A DNA stretch of 64,000 nt from Macropodus opercularis (taxonomy: Eukaryota; Chordata; Actinopteri; Anabantiformes; Osphronemidae), in the NCBI GenBank assembly GCA_030770545.1, contig CM061097.1:19548501-19612500 (forward strand). The letters run 5' to 3'. The notes beneath the pieces were generated by a model. That model was not told the DNA's origin. It saw only the letters and a list, made by a program, of their open reading frames with translations, and searched no databases. The position numbers and the translations under genes were made by a program. The number at the start of each line of letters is the position of its first letter. The stretch's first letter is position 1. This document shows, piece after piece, positions 10,649 to 22,371 of the stretch.

Positions 10649-11700
10649 TTATGCAAGTATGAGAGAATTTGTGACCTTCACTGCCGTATGCGTAGTCAGT
10701 AGCACCTGGAAGGGTCCAACCCACTTGCGTGCCTTCCAGTGTTTAGGGCGATGTTCTCGTACCACAATCCAGTCGCCTGGTTCCAGAGAGTGTAGTGGCC
10801 CTTGTGCTGGAACTGGTAAAGCTGCTGTCACCTGCTGAGAGATCTGAGAGAGAACGGCAGACAAAGACTTACAGTACTGTAACATGTCATCTTGTCAAGT
10901 CAAGTGGATGGTAACGGCCTCTCAGTGGGATCTATTCCCATGTGTGGGTTCTTTCCAAACAGGATCTCAAAAGGACTTAAATTCCCCCTACACCTTTGTC
11001 TCATTCTCATGTACATCATCACCACTGGTAATGCTTGTATCCATGTGAGTCCTGTCTCAGTACAACATTTAGCCAGTTTGCGTTTCAGGCTACCATTTTC
11101 TCGCTCTATAGCCCCTCCACTGGCAGGATGGTAGCACAGTGTCTTCTTATGTCGGTGCCTAAAAAGGAACCTATTTGGTCAATAGCTTCGTTCACAAAAT
11201 GTGATCCATTGTCACTAAATCCTCTCTGGAATGCCCCATCGGGAAGTATTTTAGTTTCAGTTGCCCACTGTGCCACTAGAGGCATGTTTTACTGGAAACA
11301 CTTCAATCCATTTAGAACCACATGTCTACAATGGTGAGACAATACTTCTTTCCCTGACATGAAGTGAGTTCAATGAAATCCATCATTATGTGTTCAAATG
11401 ATCTGGTCGGCTGTGGATGTGCTGCTAACGGTTGGTGTTGCTTACGACCTGTGTTGTGTGTATTAAATAAATGCAAAACCCTTTTGTAAACCAGTGCTGA
11501 GTTAACGCTTTCACCATCCCTCCCTTTGACACATGATCCAAGCCATGTGTCAACTTAGCAAAATGAGGAAAAAAGTGTTTAGGCAAACACGGTTTACCAT
11601 CAGGTCCCCACCACAAATCATCACGGAACTCAGCTCCACACGTCTTCCACTGAGTCTGTTCCTGTGGAGTTGAAAAAGATTGAAGTGCAGAGAGGGAGTC
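10649..11700 (-). pseudogene. pol: ERV-1 integrase remnant
   Basis: The zinc-binding domain reads FFPHFAKLTHGLDHVSKGG (about 11,572-11,516), with the H-x3-H pair. The core is split over frames: TIVDMW near 11,330, SDNGSHFVNEAID near 11,215-11,177, and YHPASGGAIERENG near 11,140-11,095 with the catalytic Glu (GAG, 11,106-11,104) retained. The C-terminal part is continuous at 10,885-10,649, with LEPGDWIVVREHRPKHWKAR then WVGPFQVLLTT, a GPY/F-like motif. Stops in the core show it is inactive. Confidence 0.85.
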
Positions 11701-11749
11701 AGGTGGAACAGAGGAGGTGATGGAAACAGCTGTAAGAGGGAGGAGTAGA

Positions 11750-12199
11750 AGTGAGGCTGTCTGAGCAGCTGCATCCACCCTACGGTTACCTGAGGACACA
11801 GAGTCAGTTCCCGTCGTATGAGCAGTGCACTTGCAGACAGCAACGTGTTTAGGTAAAAGGATAGCCTCTAAGAGGTCAGACACCTTGTCCCGATGGGAAA
11901 TGGGCTGTCCGTCTGATTTAAGGACGTTTCTGTGTTTCCAAAGTCATGCGTTACACTGAAAGCGTATTTAGTATCAACCCAAATAGTGACAGTTTTGTCT
12001 TTTGCCAGTTTACAAGCTTCAGTGAGTGCTACCAGCTCTGCCACTTGTGCAGAGAGGTGAGATGGCAGGGGGCCGGACTGGAGAACGTCATGCTCTGTGC
12101 AAACTGCATAGCCCACACGAGGAGCCAGTATCAGGGTCCCTGGAAGAAGAGCCATCTGTGAAAAGCACAAGATCAGGGTTAGTCAAAGGAGTCTCCTGC
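11750..12199 (-). pseudogene. pol: ERV-1 RNase H remnant
   Basis: Begins LVLFTDGSSS (first catalytic Asp near 12,155). A frameshift follows near 12,110-12,150. The next part reads VGYAVCTEHDVLQSG, AQVAELVALTEACKLAKD (second acidic residue) and TIWVDTKYAF (third), then near 11,790-11,885 comes the C-terminal part with CTAHTTGTDSVSSGNRRVD. The acidic residues survive, but the domain spans three frames. Confidence 0.8.
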
Positions 12200-13933
12200 A
12201 GGTCAGGTCTTGGTGAACACACCTGCTGGAGAGAAGCAACACAGTCATGAGGTTCACCATCGTCAGGGGTGGGCAGCAAAGTAGCTGGATTCAGGATAGT
12301 GCAACGTTTAACTGTAATGTTAGGCATGTCCAACAGGACTGTGTGGTATCGTAACCAGCGAGCGGCCGACAAATGAGATGTTTCCTGTTCAAGCAGAATT
12401 AGAGAAACAGAATGAGGAACCATCAACACAAGATCAGAATATCCAACGACGTCTCTGGAGGCCAACACGGCCTTTTCAGCGGCTGCCACCGCTCTCAGGC
12501 AGCGAGGGAGTCCGGCTGCCACAGGATCAAGTTTAGCAGAGAAATAAGCTACTGGTCTTAATTTCCCACCATGCTTTTGTAGCAGGACAGACACCATGCA
12601 CCTGTCTTTTTCATCCACCATCTGAACAAACGGTTGGGTAGGATCAGGAAGACCCAAAGTTGGTGCAGTCTGTAAAGTGAGCTTTAAGTTCACAAAAGCT
12701 GTCTCTGCCTCAGGAGTCCAGTGAACTTTGTCATGAGATTGCAGTGATTTTCCATGAATGAGTTCACTCAGAGGTGCTTCAAGAACAGAATAAGTAGGAA
12801 TAAAGTTTCGATAATATGAACACATTCCCAGGAAAGACATCATCTGTCGTTTGGTGAGCGGCCTTGGGATGGTCTGAATAGCTTCAATCCTTTTAGGAGA
12901 GAGAGATTTGCCAGCTGCTGTGATAACATGTCCCAAGAAAGTTACTTCCTCTTGGATGAACTGTAATTTAGACAAACTAACTTTGTGGCCCTCAGCTGTC
13001 ACTGTGTCTCTTTCACACTGGTCCTTTGTGGGGCTGCAGATAATGATATCATCCACATATTGCAACAAAGCACTTCCTGGCATGAGAGAAAGATGTTCGG
13101 GACTGCGTCTCAATGCCTCAATAAAAATTGTGGGGGACTCCTCATACCCCTGGCAAAGTCTGGTCCATGTCCACATGCGACCTTTGAACTGGAAAACAAA
13201 CCAGAAGTGACTGTCTGGATGAACAGGGACAAGCATTTGCCAAGTCAACAACGGAAAACTATTTAGCATCAGGAGGAACCTGTGATAACAAAGTGTAAGG
13301 ATTAAGCTCATTATTGGCTCTGGGTTGAACTGCAGCATTTACTGCCTGCAGATCCTGCACAAATCTCCATTCAGTGGCTCGACCTTTGTCTCTGACTTTC
13401 TTCACAGGAAAGATAGGTGAGCAGCAGGGGCTGTAGTCACATGGTACGATAACGCCTGCTCCTGTCAGTGAGTTAAACACTGGAGCTATGCCGTCTATGG
13501 CCTCCTGTCTGAGTGGATACTTTTTACATTTTGCACATGGCCTGTATGTGGTTTTAGGCGTAACCACAACTGGTTCGCAGTTACGGATCAGGCCCACATC
13601 GTATTTGTGTCTGGCCCACAGTGTGTGTGGCTCTTCTGCTAAAGCAGGAGTTGATGTTAGCTCTGTGTCAGTGAGCAACGTGTGGCAAGATGTGTGATGC
13701 TCAGATTGAGGAAATGGAATCACCACACGAGTTGTGTGTATGATAGAAGATAAACACTGTTTGTATATTCTACCAATGGGTGAATAGGAAACCGTTTCCT
13801 CAGGTCTACTTTGCCAATCACTCAGACGTCTGCATCTTAACGCAAGTCGTCCCAAGTCTCTCCAGTCAGCAGACCTGCTTTTGTCTAGAGATATGTGCGG
13901 TACAGTGGAAAACACATCATACAGTTTGTCCAA
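12200..13933 (-). pseudogene. pol: ERV-1 reverse transcriptase, fingers to connection
   Basis: An upstream frame (13,933-13,259) carries the linker and fingers: YPLRQEAIDGIAPVFNSL, AGVIVPCDYSPCCSPIFPVK, then WRFVQDLQAVNAAV. After PPDAK the expected Trp is a TAG stop (about 13,261). Motif A VVDLANA follows, then a frameshift. The second frame (from 13,338) has FQFKGRMWTWTRLCQGY and the catalytic YVDD at 13,059-13,048. Next come TFLGHVIT, KRQMMSFLGMCSYYRNFIP and the connection domain. The catalytic aspartates are still readable, but the frameshift and stop disable the gene. Confidence 0.9.
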
Positions 13934-14283
13934 CTGTGGTGGGAGAGTGACAGAGACGCACAGTCATGCTCTGTCCAGTACAGATAACCTGTGGTCAGTT
14001 TGTCAGACAACGCAGTCGTCCATTGCTGCTCGAATTGTTTATCTGAGCCCTGTGACACATGAATGGTGCAGTGTAAGTCTTCTGGATCCATATAGTCTGT
14101 TGCTTCTGGGTTAACTAACGCATGCGCTGTAGACATTAACTGCTCACACAAGACAGACTGCTGCAGCTTCCACTCATACGCATACAGTAAATCACTCACT
14201 CCACAGAGCACAAACACTCCCTCTGGGTCTGTGTTCGCATCTGAGGTGACCTTCAATCCCTCTGGGGATGAGGTCAGAGAAAT

Positions 14284-14535
14284 GCCCAGTTTGATCATTA
14301 GATCTCTCCCTAGCAAATTTATCGGGCACAAATCAGAAAACATGAAAGCCTGCTTGAATGTGGTACCATCTGGAGTAAGACATGTCAAAGGTTTGGTTAA
14401 AATTATTGTACTGTTACACCCGAAGCCCCAACACTATAAACATAATTCCCACTCATTCTTGGTGCAGTTTTAAGGCTTGAGGACGTCATCACAGAGCGTG
14501 TAGCTCCACTGTCTACAAGAAAAGTGATTTGTCCC
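14284..14535 (-). pseudogene. pro: ERV-1 aspartic protease remnant
   Basis: The active-site text FLVDSGAT lies on the minus strand, with DSGAT at 14,513-14,499. The second conserved element, LLGRDLMIKLG, is at 14,316-14,284. The two are in different frames (197 nt apart, not a multiple of 3), and a stop falls between them near 14,405. The enzyme would have cleaved the Gag-Pol polyprotein; this copy is broken. Confidence 0.85.
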
Positions 14536-14631
14536 CATTTATTGTTAAAACCATTTCTGGACATTGCATGTGTGGTTCAGTCAGGTGCACATAGATGCCT
14601 TGTGGTGTTTTCATTCTACTTTCTAAATTCA

Positions 14632-16250
14632 TCAAACATTCCAAAATGTGTGTGTGTGTGTGTCAGTGCAATCACCTCCCTCCTCAGCCTCAGCTACACC
14701 GTCACCGGTTCCCCACCCGTCAGTCTGCCCCTGCAGAAACATTCTGCGGACAGTCAGCTGGTCTGTGTCCCTCTTCCTTGCAGTACGGACACCAGTGGAT
14801 TGTCCGGTTCCTCGGCCATGTCCTTTTTGGCCTGCGCGACCTCGTCCTCCTCTGGTGTAGCCTCTTCCCCGACCGCGGTTCTGTTGTGCGATTGCCTGAT
14901 ACATGGTTACAGCTGCCAGATGTAAATCTTTTCTGTCTTTATTTTCCTTTTCTTCTTTCTGTCGCAACAGTTGCTGGAAAGCATGATCTGCATGACGTCG
15001 ATCGTTCTCCAATCTCGCTCCAGTATCAGCACCGATGCAGGTCTGACGGGTCAGCTTTGCCACTTCGGGTAAAAGGCCCTTCAGGAAATAGTCAGTTAGG
15101 TGCATTTCCCAGGCACTGGGGTTATCGCCAGGCTGATCAGGTGGGACCATTCCCCCGTGTCTGATGAATGCCTCCTTTAGGCGATGTAGGAAATCATCCA
15201 CAGATTCTTCATCTTGTTGTCTGCAGCTCGTGACTTTCCCAATGTTCATTCTGACAGGGAATGCAAGTTTTTTGCTTCTCTCCACTGCAGCATGGTACAG
15301 GTCGTTGGCCTCATCATTCCATGTTGGTGCGACACTGTGGATGTGGGAATCTGGCAGACATTCGTTAAGTTTGTACATCTCTCCTGGCTTGAATTTGAAT
15401 GTCAGCAGCCGTCGGATTTCAGCACCTGTTGGGCGAAACTCTCTGCAGAAATCACCAAGGGCATCGGAAAAGTCTGTACCGGACAGATATGGATCAGGCA
15501 GATTCTGTCCAACATTTCTGACATCATCGTCCCTCCAGGGGAGGAACACAAGCTGTGTCCCTTGTGGCCCTGCGACCTCTACCATAGGCATGGTCATAAC
15601 TGAACCAGTGTTGGCCTGTCTGGTTCTTTTCACAATCGGGCTGAAGTGTCGGCCGTCCACACCTGTGTCTGCAGTGGAACCTGCTCCTCCTGCAGCTCCG
15701 TGCACTTCTTCTGTGGTTGAATCGGGAGCAGAGTGTGAGGTGAACTGGAAGTTGCTGTAGTTGTAGTTGTAGTGGTGGTAACACAGGACTTTGAAGCAGC
15801 TGTGGTTGTTGTTGCGGTTGCAGGACAGAACGGGTCTGGTTGCTGTTGTTGTTGTTGTTGTTGTTGAGGTTGCAGGACAGACGGGCAGGAATCCAGGTCT
15901 GGCTCCAGCTTCAGCGCAGTGATCTGCAGATAAAGAGAAGACGCACTGGGACAGTATGGTGGTGGCTGTTTGCAGGGTGAAGAATTATTTTCTGTTCTAC
16001 CGTAGTCATTTCCTTTTGCAATTGTTTTCTCTCTCTAGTTTCAGCTTCATTTTTCACTTTTCATTTTTTTGTTGCCAACATTTTCTATGCTTTTCCACAT
16101 TATCTAAATTTTTTGACTTCAAAATGTTTATTTTTCTCAACCTTTGTTTGTCTTCTTTCAATTTGTCACCCAAAATGTCAATTGATATGACATGATATCC
16201 ACACTGGGACCCTGTGGCTCCAAGCCAGCTTTACCGTAACTGCTCCCCAT
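14632..16250 (-). pseudogene. gag: ERV-1 gag (matrix, polyQ linker, capsid, degraded nucleocapsid)
   Basis: The likely start is ATG at 16,250-16,248, giving MGSSYGKAGLEPQGPS, with Gly at position 2 as in a myristoylated matrix protein. A stop comes after about 30 codons. Lysine-rich coiled-coil-like text continues in a shifted frame to about 16,040. A long frame then runs to 14,632. It contains a CAA/CAG polyglutamine run (about 15,840-15,870), a PPPY near 15,952, and capsid text such as QQDEESVDDFLHRLKEAF, typical of the gammaretroviral p30-like fold. The nucleocapsid end is arginine/glycine-rich (RGRGRGYTRGGRGR). The expected Cys-His knuckle is degraded and runs into a TG microsatellite (14,647-14,663). 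Gag forms the particle shell; this copy cannot encode a whole one. Confidence 0.8.
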
Positions 16251-16314
16251 GGTGCAGCACTACGCGTAGTTGTACAGTCACAGACGTCTCTGTGAAAGTT
16301 CGATGCCAAATCAA

Positions 16315-16490
16315 AGTGTTCACCGACTAACACTCATATCAGTGACATATTATAGTGTTCACTGACTAACACTCATATCAGTGTCATAATATAGTGTTCA
16401 CTGATTAACACTCATATCAGTGTCATATTATAGTGTTCACTGATTAACACTCATATCAGTGTCATATTATAGTGTTCACTAATTAACACT
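16315..16490 (+). repeat. 39-bp minisatellite, 4.5 copies, with dyad symmetry
   Basis: Units begin at 16,315, 16,354, 16,393, 16,432 and 16,471, an exact 39-bp period. Each holds AGTGTT paired with AACACT, and CACTGAT paired with ATCAGTG, so a single unit can fold on itself. It lies in the presumed leader of ERV-1, upstream of gag in that element's orientation. Confidence 0.95.
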
Positions 16491-16697
16491 TTCCCCAGGA
16501 CACATGAGAAGCAAATATGTCAATGACTCACCAGGTTTCCCTGTTGATAAGTAATTTTGAGTTCGTAGGATCCGTCCGATGGAGATAAGAGGTGATGCCT
16601 TACAGCACGTCTCACTCTGTTTTTGTAGAGGTTGAGGCTAAGCTGCGCTCAGGGAGACGTCTTTCCACCGTCAGTGACCCCTCCGACGAAACAGAAA

Positions 16698-18262
16698 CAG
16701 AAACAAAGCAAATCAAAATTCTGCTGCCATGCTCTCATGGCCATGGCCCATGCTGTAAAACTATTTTAACTAAACAGTATCTCCCTACCTCCCTTTGCTA
16801 TGAGAAAGAAGGAAAGGTATCAGATATCAGAAAAGCTGTTCAACCACACTGGTTGTTGGACTGGCGACCTGTACCGCTCCTCTCGACCCACATGACAGCT
16901 GGAATAGACTCCTAGTTCCAGAATCAAAAGGAGTGGGACCCTCTGCTTCAGTGCTGTGTTAAAACCCTGCTTCTCTGGTGGCCTGGTGGTGCATCAACCT
17001 ATGACACAGGCAGTTTGCACGTTTACAAAGGTTCAATCTGTGGCAGTTCTGTTCTCCAGCCAGCTGAGGCAATGTCTCTTTGGACTTTGTAGCTGGTTCA
17101 CGGAACACACGTGTAATTTCATGTATCTGATCAATTAGTTTGAATTCTGGTTAGTCAGCGTCTTGCTTTTGTATTCTGGTTATTAGAGACCATCTTGCTC
17201 TGTACTTAGTCAGGTAAGATTTTGTTTTGTTTTATAGACTAATTGTTACTTTTATTTATTAACATATATGATTTCACTATTTATCCTCATAGCGAGTGTC
17301 TATAGTTAGTTGTTGTGCTTTGTGTTGTGTTAGTTGTTTGTTTATTAAAGACAATATTCCTGTTGAATCACAACCAGCCTTCCAGTGTCTGCTTTTTTGT
17401 TTGTCACACACCTTTTTTTTTATCTCAAAATGGTAAACAGTCACTCTCACTCATCATCTAACCCATTTAGTAAAAGGTTTTCCCAGCTGTTTGTCAGGTT
17501 AACTATGACTTCAAGCACAAGTCAAACTCATTTCCACAAAACTAACCCAGACTCAAATCTGTACGACATTCAGCTTCCTATCGTTATAATGAAACCACAC
17601 AGAGTACAGGGCAACAACCATGGTTTGTGACCACAGTGATGGCATTACTTCTTTACCTGATTATTAACATCTTCTATGTTTGAACCTTTTTGGAAGCAGG
17701 GGGCATCTCAGTCTCAACTGCCACTACAGGAGTCTGCTTTTTGTGTTACCTGGAATTCAGGGGAAAAACAAAAACACATTCATCACATCTATAAACATTA
17801 ATAGAATTTAAAACTTATACTGGATGAAAATGATCCCTGAAAAAGCAACTACATTAAAACTGACAAGATGACGTGGCCTTTTCTAGGGATAACAGTAAGT
17901 ATCACAGCAACATTTCAATTGGTGCCATGGATCACATTTAAAATACAACTTTGAATGTACAACAAATGCACAATTATAATAAGAAGAACTTAAGGTTTGA
18001 TAACGACAGGTGTTACACCAATGATGTAAAAATGAAATGTAGCATCCTAAACGTATGAGCTACAGTACACTCCCTGCAAGGGCCCCATGAGCGAAAGAGA
18101 ACTAACATGTTCATCAGGTTAACCATGACTTCAACCACAAGTTAAACACAGTTCCACACAAAACCCTGACTCAAATCTGTACGAAATACAGTGGTAGCCG
18201 TTAAGTGTCGTGTTCCACCGCGTTGGTTTGTCATTTCTGCCACGTTTCCACTGCATTTTTGC
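16698..18262. repeat. Duplicated block, copy A, left part
   Basis: Matches 29,855-29,968 plus 32,121-33,497 (copy B) closely, apart from a 2.15-kb segment found only in B and a ~50-bp segment (about 16,960-17,010) found only in A. It begins abruptly next to the ERV-1 leader. It holds a SINE-tail fragment (16,848-16,925) and an ATTAAA (17,344-17,349). A frame at 17,385-17,630 is also kept in copy B, but I do not recognise its product. The block also has internal repeats: 17,565-17,800 resembles 19,635-19,830, and 17,500-17,565 resembles 18,118-18,190. Confidence 0.85.
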
Positions 18263-18921
18263 TGTGTTTCAGACAGTCCGATGGTTTGTTCCCTTCACTC
18301 TGATCCTCGCTGCCTGGTTTTAAATTCTGTGCTTGCCTTCTAAAATTTAAGATGAAAACGTAATAATTATATATCACGAGTCTGTTGTCGTAACCCTCAA
18401 ACTTCCACATACTTCTGTGGGCATGGGTTGCGATTTAATCAATATTTTAAACTTTTCCAGATTTCCAAAATGTGATTAAAACTAATCTAGTAAAAAATTC
18501 TATTGGTTAGTAAACATTGTTAGTAAACTATTTCTGTACGAAACCTTCTCCATAGTATATAATCCATCGCTGCTGTTTAGATTCAGTGAATGAAAGCAAA
18601 TACAGGGACTGACTGAAGAAGCTGCCTGGGTAAGTGGTGGTTTCTAAAGAAAGACGTCCAGCTGCCATGAATCAACTTTCAGACAACCTCAGCTGGATGA
18701 CTGAGAATCTCCACCGACATCCAGCTAAAGGCAAAGACGTCCCCTCCCCCACGTTAAGACCGTTGCAGTCAGATGGAAACGAGACTTCTCACCTTGGCTG
18801 CAGCAGCAAAGGACTGAAAGTTCAGATGAAAACCTTTTGACCCTTCATTATTTATTTGTGAATATTATTGGAGAAAGCGCAAAGTCATCACAGTCAGAAT
18901 AAGGCGATCAGTCATTGAGCC
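18263..18921. other. Segment present only in block A
   Basis: Unmatched by block B, whose own unmatched segment is 33,498-34,093. Only short frames; nothing recognisable. Confidence 0.6.
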
Positions 18922-19251
18922 ATTAGCATATGAATACACCTGCTGTAAGAAGGCTTCATACAGAAATTGTGTTTTATGGTTTTTGTTTCTATATGAAGCG
19001 CCGTTGATTTTCTACAAGTTAAAAACAATATGGTGAAGTTCACTTAACGGCAGAAATGTTGACAATTAAAAAGCTATAAGCACATCTTTAAAAGTGAAAC
19101 TTTTCACAGCAGACGTGACACAGAGTGTGTGTAGATATTTTGGGAAACGCCTGCTGTCTTTAAAGCATTTCAACATCAAACAAAAGACACGGCCATTATA
19201 ACTTTGTAGTCAACGGAAAATAATTGTAAGACAAAAATGCTGTTTTACAGA

Positions 19252-19326
19252 CACACGAGTGGGGATCGAACTTGCTTGTGTTGCGAAGTTAAAGTCACGC
19301 ACTGACACCACTAAGCTACATACGGG
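19252..19326 (-). other. tRNA-derived segment with pol III A and B boxes (copy A)
   Basis: On the minus strand, TAGCTTAGTGG (19,318-19,308) fits an A box and AGTTCGATCCCC (19,272-19,261) fits a B box, with tRNA-like spacing. The anticodon-arm region reads GTGACTTTAACTT. The acceptor and T stems do not pair well and no CCA or poly-T end is seen, so this is a tRNA pseudogene or SINE head, not a working tRNA. Confidence 0.7.
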
Positions 19327-20639
19327 ACCGGAGGTCTTGGTTTCCTACGTGTTAGACAACCATTCATTCACAGAAATCAGATACTACATAATAAAAACAT
19401 TTGTATGTTTCTGATATTCAGCCCCTGCAGTAACAGGCCTCTGTGAAGTGGAGATACGTAAAAAACTTTGCGACACCTGGTGGTTAAACAGAGACCAACA
19501 CCAAGATCATTTTTTTGCCCACAGCAGAAATTAAAATACTTAGGCAGAGACGCCCTGGCGACGTAGTGGAGACGCAAACATGCTGCAGTGAAAACGGATG
19601 ACATTTTGAAGTGCTGCCACTATAAGTAGTGTGTTCAGCATCCTATTATTATAATGAAACTACACAGAGTACAGAGCAACAACCATGATTTGTGACCACA
19701 GTGATGGCCCTACGTCTTTACCTGATTATTAACATCTTACTGGAAGCAGGGGGCATCTCACTCTCAACTGCCACTGCAGGAGTCTGTGTCACCTGGAATT
19801 CAGGGGAAAAACAAAAACACATTAACAACAGATAGATACCACATCTCTACAGATGAATAAGCTGTAAGTAAGTAAGTAAGTAGTAAGTATCAGCAACCAT
19901 CACTATCGATAGGTGCTTAAAATATCTTCATCAATCTGAGCATGTTTTTCCGTCTTGTCTACTGCACAAGAAACACTGTAATAATGTGGCACATACGTCC
20001 ATAATACGTTTTCACCTCATCAGTATAAATGATGGCGTTCGCATCCTGACAGCAGCTTTAACAGGGAGTGGGTTTTGTTGACATTTTACCTTTTTACATC
20101 TTCTTTTGTCTTTGCGTTACCAAGCTGTGTGCAACACTTGCTTGCATGCTGCACAGCTGTTGGAACTACAGATATTGTTTCTACCATAGCCCCAAGTACA
20201 AACCAGAGCACGTTGCTAACTTGTAACACATTCAGGCATTAGTTATGAAATAAAGGCAAAAAAGATTTCATTGATTCATTCATTTAATACAGTAATTAAG
20301 GATTGAATTTTGAACATTTAAATCGTTATTAATTATGTACCACACTTCTGTGGAAGGACACATGTACAACTGAAACACAGTCTGGTTGATACACTGCTAA
20401 CAAAATGGTCCAAACCTTGTTTTACAGTGGTTGTGTAAATATTGTCAGCAGTTAGCCTTAGGTTAGCTTGTTAGCGACATTGCTACTTTAGCTTTAGTTA
20501 TTGTGTATTCAAACATCTAGCAGCGCTACTGTACACAGTAAACATTTCACTGAGGAGGCCACCTACCTGCCCAGCTTTCAGCTTTTACTCCTTCTCTATC
20601 GGTTGCTATAACTTTACATTTTTCTGAAAGAGTAGCGCG

Positions 20640-20870
20640 TGTGCTAGTTCCGGACGCCGCCATATTGGATGTTATCGATGAAACGTTTTTCCCCGAGTAC
20701 CTCTGCGTCATGGTCGTCGTGGTTACGCGAGAGTTTGGATCTGATTGGCTCAGAATATCAACTGCTAGATCGGCGGTTGATGACGTCACGTAACTGTGGT
20801 GTCGGCTAAACAGACGAACCTGGTACCAGTCATATCGTTTCCACAAAGACAGAGAAGCAGAGGTAAGACA
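20640..20870 (+). promoter_or_regulatory. CpG-containing promoter-like cluster with first-exon splice donor (copy A)
   Basis: In order: GCCGCCATATTGG, a YY1-type site (20,656-20,668); an inverted CCAAT box ATTGG (20,744-20,748); the palindromic CRE TGACGTCA (20,781-20,788); then a stretch ending AGCAGAG|GTAAGAC, a strong splice donor (GT at 20,863). CpGs are denser than in the surroundings. This is the layout of a vertebrate TATA-less promoter with a short non-coding first exon. Copy B keeps every motif. Transcription is inferred, not shown. Confidence 0.55.
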
Positions 20871-21169
20871 ATTTACAGCTGAGATAAAATGTTTGTATGT
20901 TATTTGTGCTATGCTTTCTGATCAGTTGAGAAATGTCTTGAACTACTTATTGCGTGTATTGTGACGTTCTTTTTACTATTGTGATCTGGTTACTATTGGT
21001 TTTTGATTTCGCCTGAAAAACTACTTATTATGTCAGTGTTTGCTACCGTTTTCCATGTTTTCTTTTTGACGTGCTCTAATAAAACATTAGAGTGTTCACC
21101 TTATTGAACGAAAACCGATCAAGTCAGGTGTCACACTAGAAAACTGTCATGGAGGATCATTCCCTTATT

Positions 21170-21188
21170 TGTCCACGAGGGGGCAGCG
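21170..21188 (+). promoter_or_regulatory. CTCF-like motif (copy A)
   Basis: TGTCCACGAGGGGGCAGCG is close to the vertebrate CTCF consensus (CCACnAGGGGGCAGC). The adjacent GGGCAG-CGT-CTGCCC is also a small hairpin. Conserved in copy B at 36,091-36,109. Confidence 0.55.
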
Positions 21189-21401
21189 TCTGCCCTGTAC
21201 GCGGCCACTTGTAGCGTTTTTCCCAGCATGTCTGACTTTAGCATTTGTGTTAAACTTAGCTTGTATTTTGATTAATTTGATTTATATTGGTTTTATTTTT
21301 TTAGTATAAAAGCGTGATGGACAGTCTGCTGACCAGCCTGAGTCCAGACTGATGGTTATAGCCGACACCAGGGAAAAGTTCCACCTGCTCCACAGAAACA
21401 G

Positions 21402-21445
21402 GACTGGATTCCCGCCTGACATCCGGGACAGGAGGCTCCATTCAG
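21402..21445 (+). repeat. Exon-like module, copy 2
   Basis: The frame from the upstream ATG (21,350) includes REKFHLLHRNRTGFPPDIRD and ends at TTCAGA|GTGAGT. About 13 bp (part of 'gcagacagcggac') are missing compared with the copy at 22,989, so the frame is broken here. Confidence 0.8.
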
Positions 21446-21791
21446 AGTGAGTCCAGTGTTCTGAAGCAACTATGTGTAGGTGAAGAATGTGTGTGTAGCT
21501 CTGTGACATGGTTTAGTCACCTGACGCGTTCTGTAATTTCTTTAGTGGTTAGTGAATGTTACAGTGAAGTTACATGTAGGATATTACGAATACTGAAGTC
21601 TTACCTTGTGTAAGTCAATAATGGGTTTAAAGAGAATCGACCACATGTGTAAATGTTCAGCAACATTGTGGCCTATGTTTTAAAACTGTATTTTAGTTTG
21701 TTTTCATTTGAGTCACTTTGTGGTAAACCTAGCTTGTATTTAGTTTTATTTGAGTTGATTTTATGTTTTAGATTATTCATACATCTAGGGA

Positions 21792-22368
21792 TGTCCCATC
21801 TGAATAAAATGGGCGTATGACTGATATAATAACATCATAAGCTTTGCGATGACTCCTTCAGTGTCCCGTGTGCATTGCTGATAAGCACACTACAGGGTAC
21901 GTTGCTCTGAACCAATGTGTCATACAAACTACCTGGCTGAAGAGAGTCACCCAAAGTTAGAGTATGTGTGATAAGGTCCAACCATACGATGAGATGGGAA
22001 GATCAGTGTGAGTGAAAACCCCTGTGTGAATGATAAGCCCATTGAAAGTTTAAGCACCGGCCCAAGTGAATCTACACAACCACAGGGAACAAAATGGGGA
22101 AGTTAGAAGCTTTACCAGGTTGGTCTGTTGGCCAAATGGAACATGCGTTTAGACAGCAGGTAGCATGCGAGGGGTGGCTAAACCATTGTGTTACAAAATA
22201 TAAGAAGCTCTGGTGTTAACATCCATCAGAAGACAGTGGTTCGCTGTAGGATGTCTTCCTCATGCCAGCACGTACTAAACATTGAGCTGGTTCATTACAC
22301 CAACATGCTCCTCTAGTTTTCTCAGTATGTTCCAGCATTTGTCACAAGAAGAAGGTTTTTCCACGACA
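21792..22368 (+). mobile_element. LTR-like segment, copy 1
   Basis: Starts TGTCCCATCTG and ends CCACGACA, so it has TG...CA ends and is 577 bp long. It contains a TATA-like ATATAAG (about 22,198-22,204) about 165 bp before its end, and an early AATAAA. The primer-site-like sequence follows after 3 bp. No gag or pol is adjacent, so it belongs to a deleted element. Boundaries are by inspection. Confidence 0.55.
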
Positions 22369-22371
22369 TCT

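Larger units (their letters stand above)
10346..16250 (-). mobile_element. ERV-1: decayed gamma/epsilon-like endogenous retrovirus, gag-pro-pol
   Basis: On the minus strand, the order from 16,250 downward is matrix start, capsid, protease, reverse transcriptase, RNase H, integrase zinc domain, integrase core and integrase C-terminus with a GPF-type motif. At least five frameshifts and a Trp-to-stop change in the RT interrupt it. An env gene was not recognised in the remaining 10,346-10,648. Flanking LTRs could not be paired. The minus-strand leader (16,251-16,697) contains a splice-donor-like CTG|GTGAGT near 16,524-16,532. The domain order and gag style fit gamma/epsilon-like fish ERVs; class is inferred. 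Confidence 0.85.
18922..21498. repeat. Duplicated block, copy A, right part
   Basis: Matches 34,094-36,271. Homology runs from 'attagcatatgaatacacct' through the tRNA-derived segment, the promoter-like cluster and the CTCF-like motif to 'agcatgtctgactttagcat' (21,243). Copy B then skips about 165 bp and rejoins at 'gacatccgggaca'. A GTAA microsatellite run lies at 19,864-19,888. Confidence 0.85.

Noticed and set aside
16590..16697. Primer-binding site for ERV-1
   Set aside because: No TGG-starting match to a tRNA 3' end was found in the expected place; the LTR edge could not be fixed.
17884..17896. TAGGGATAACAG resembling the start of a homing endonuclease site
   Set aside because: Only the first 12 of 18 bases match and no endonuclease gene is present; coincidence is the simplest reading.
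19252..19326. Functional tRNA gene
   Set aside because: Acceptor and T stems do not pair and there is no terminator; only the promoter boxes are convincing.
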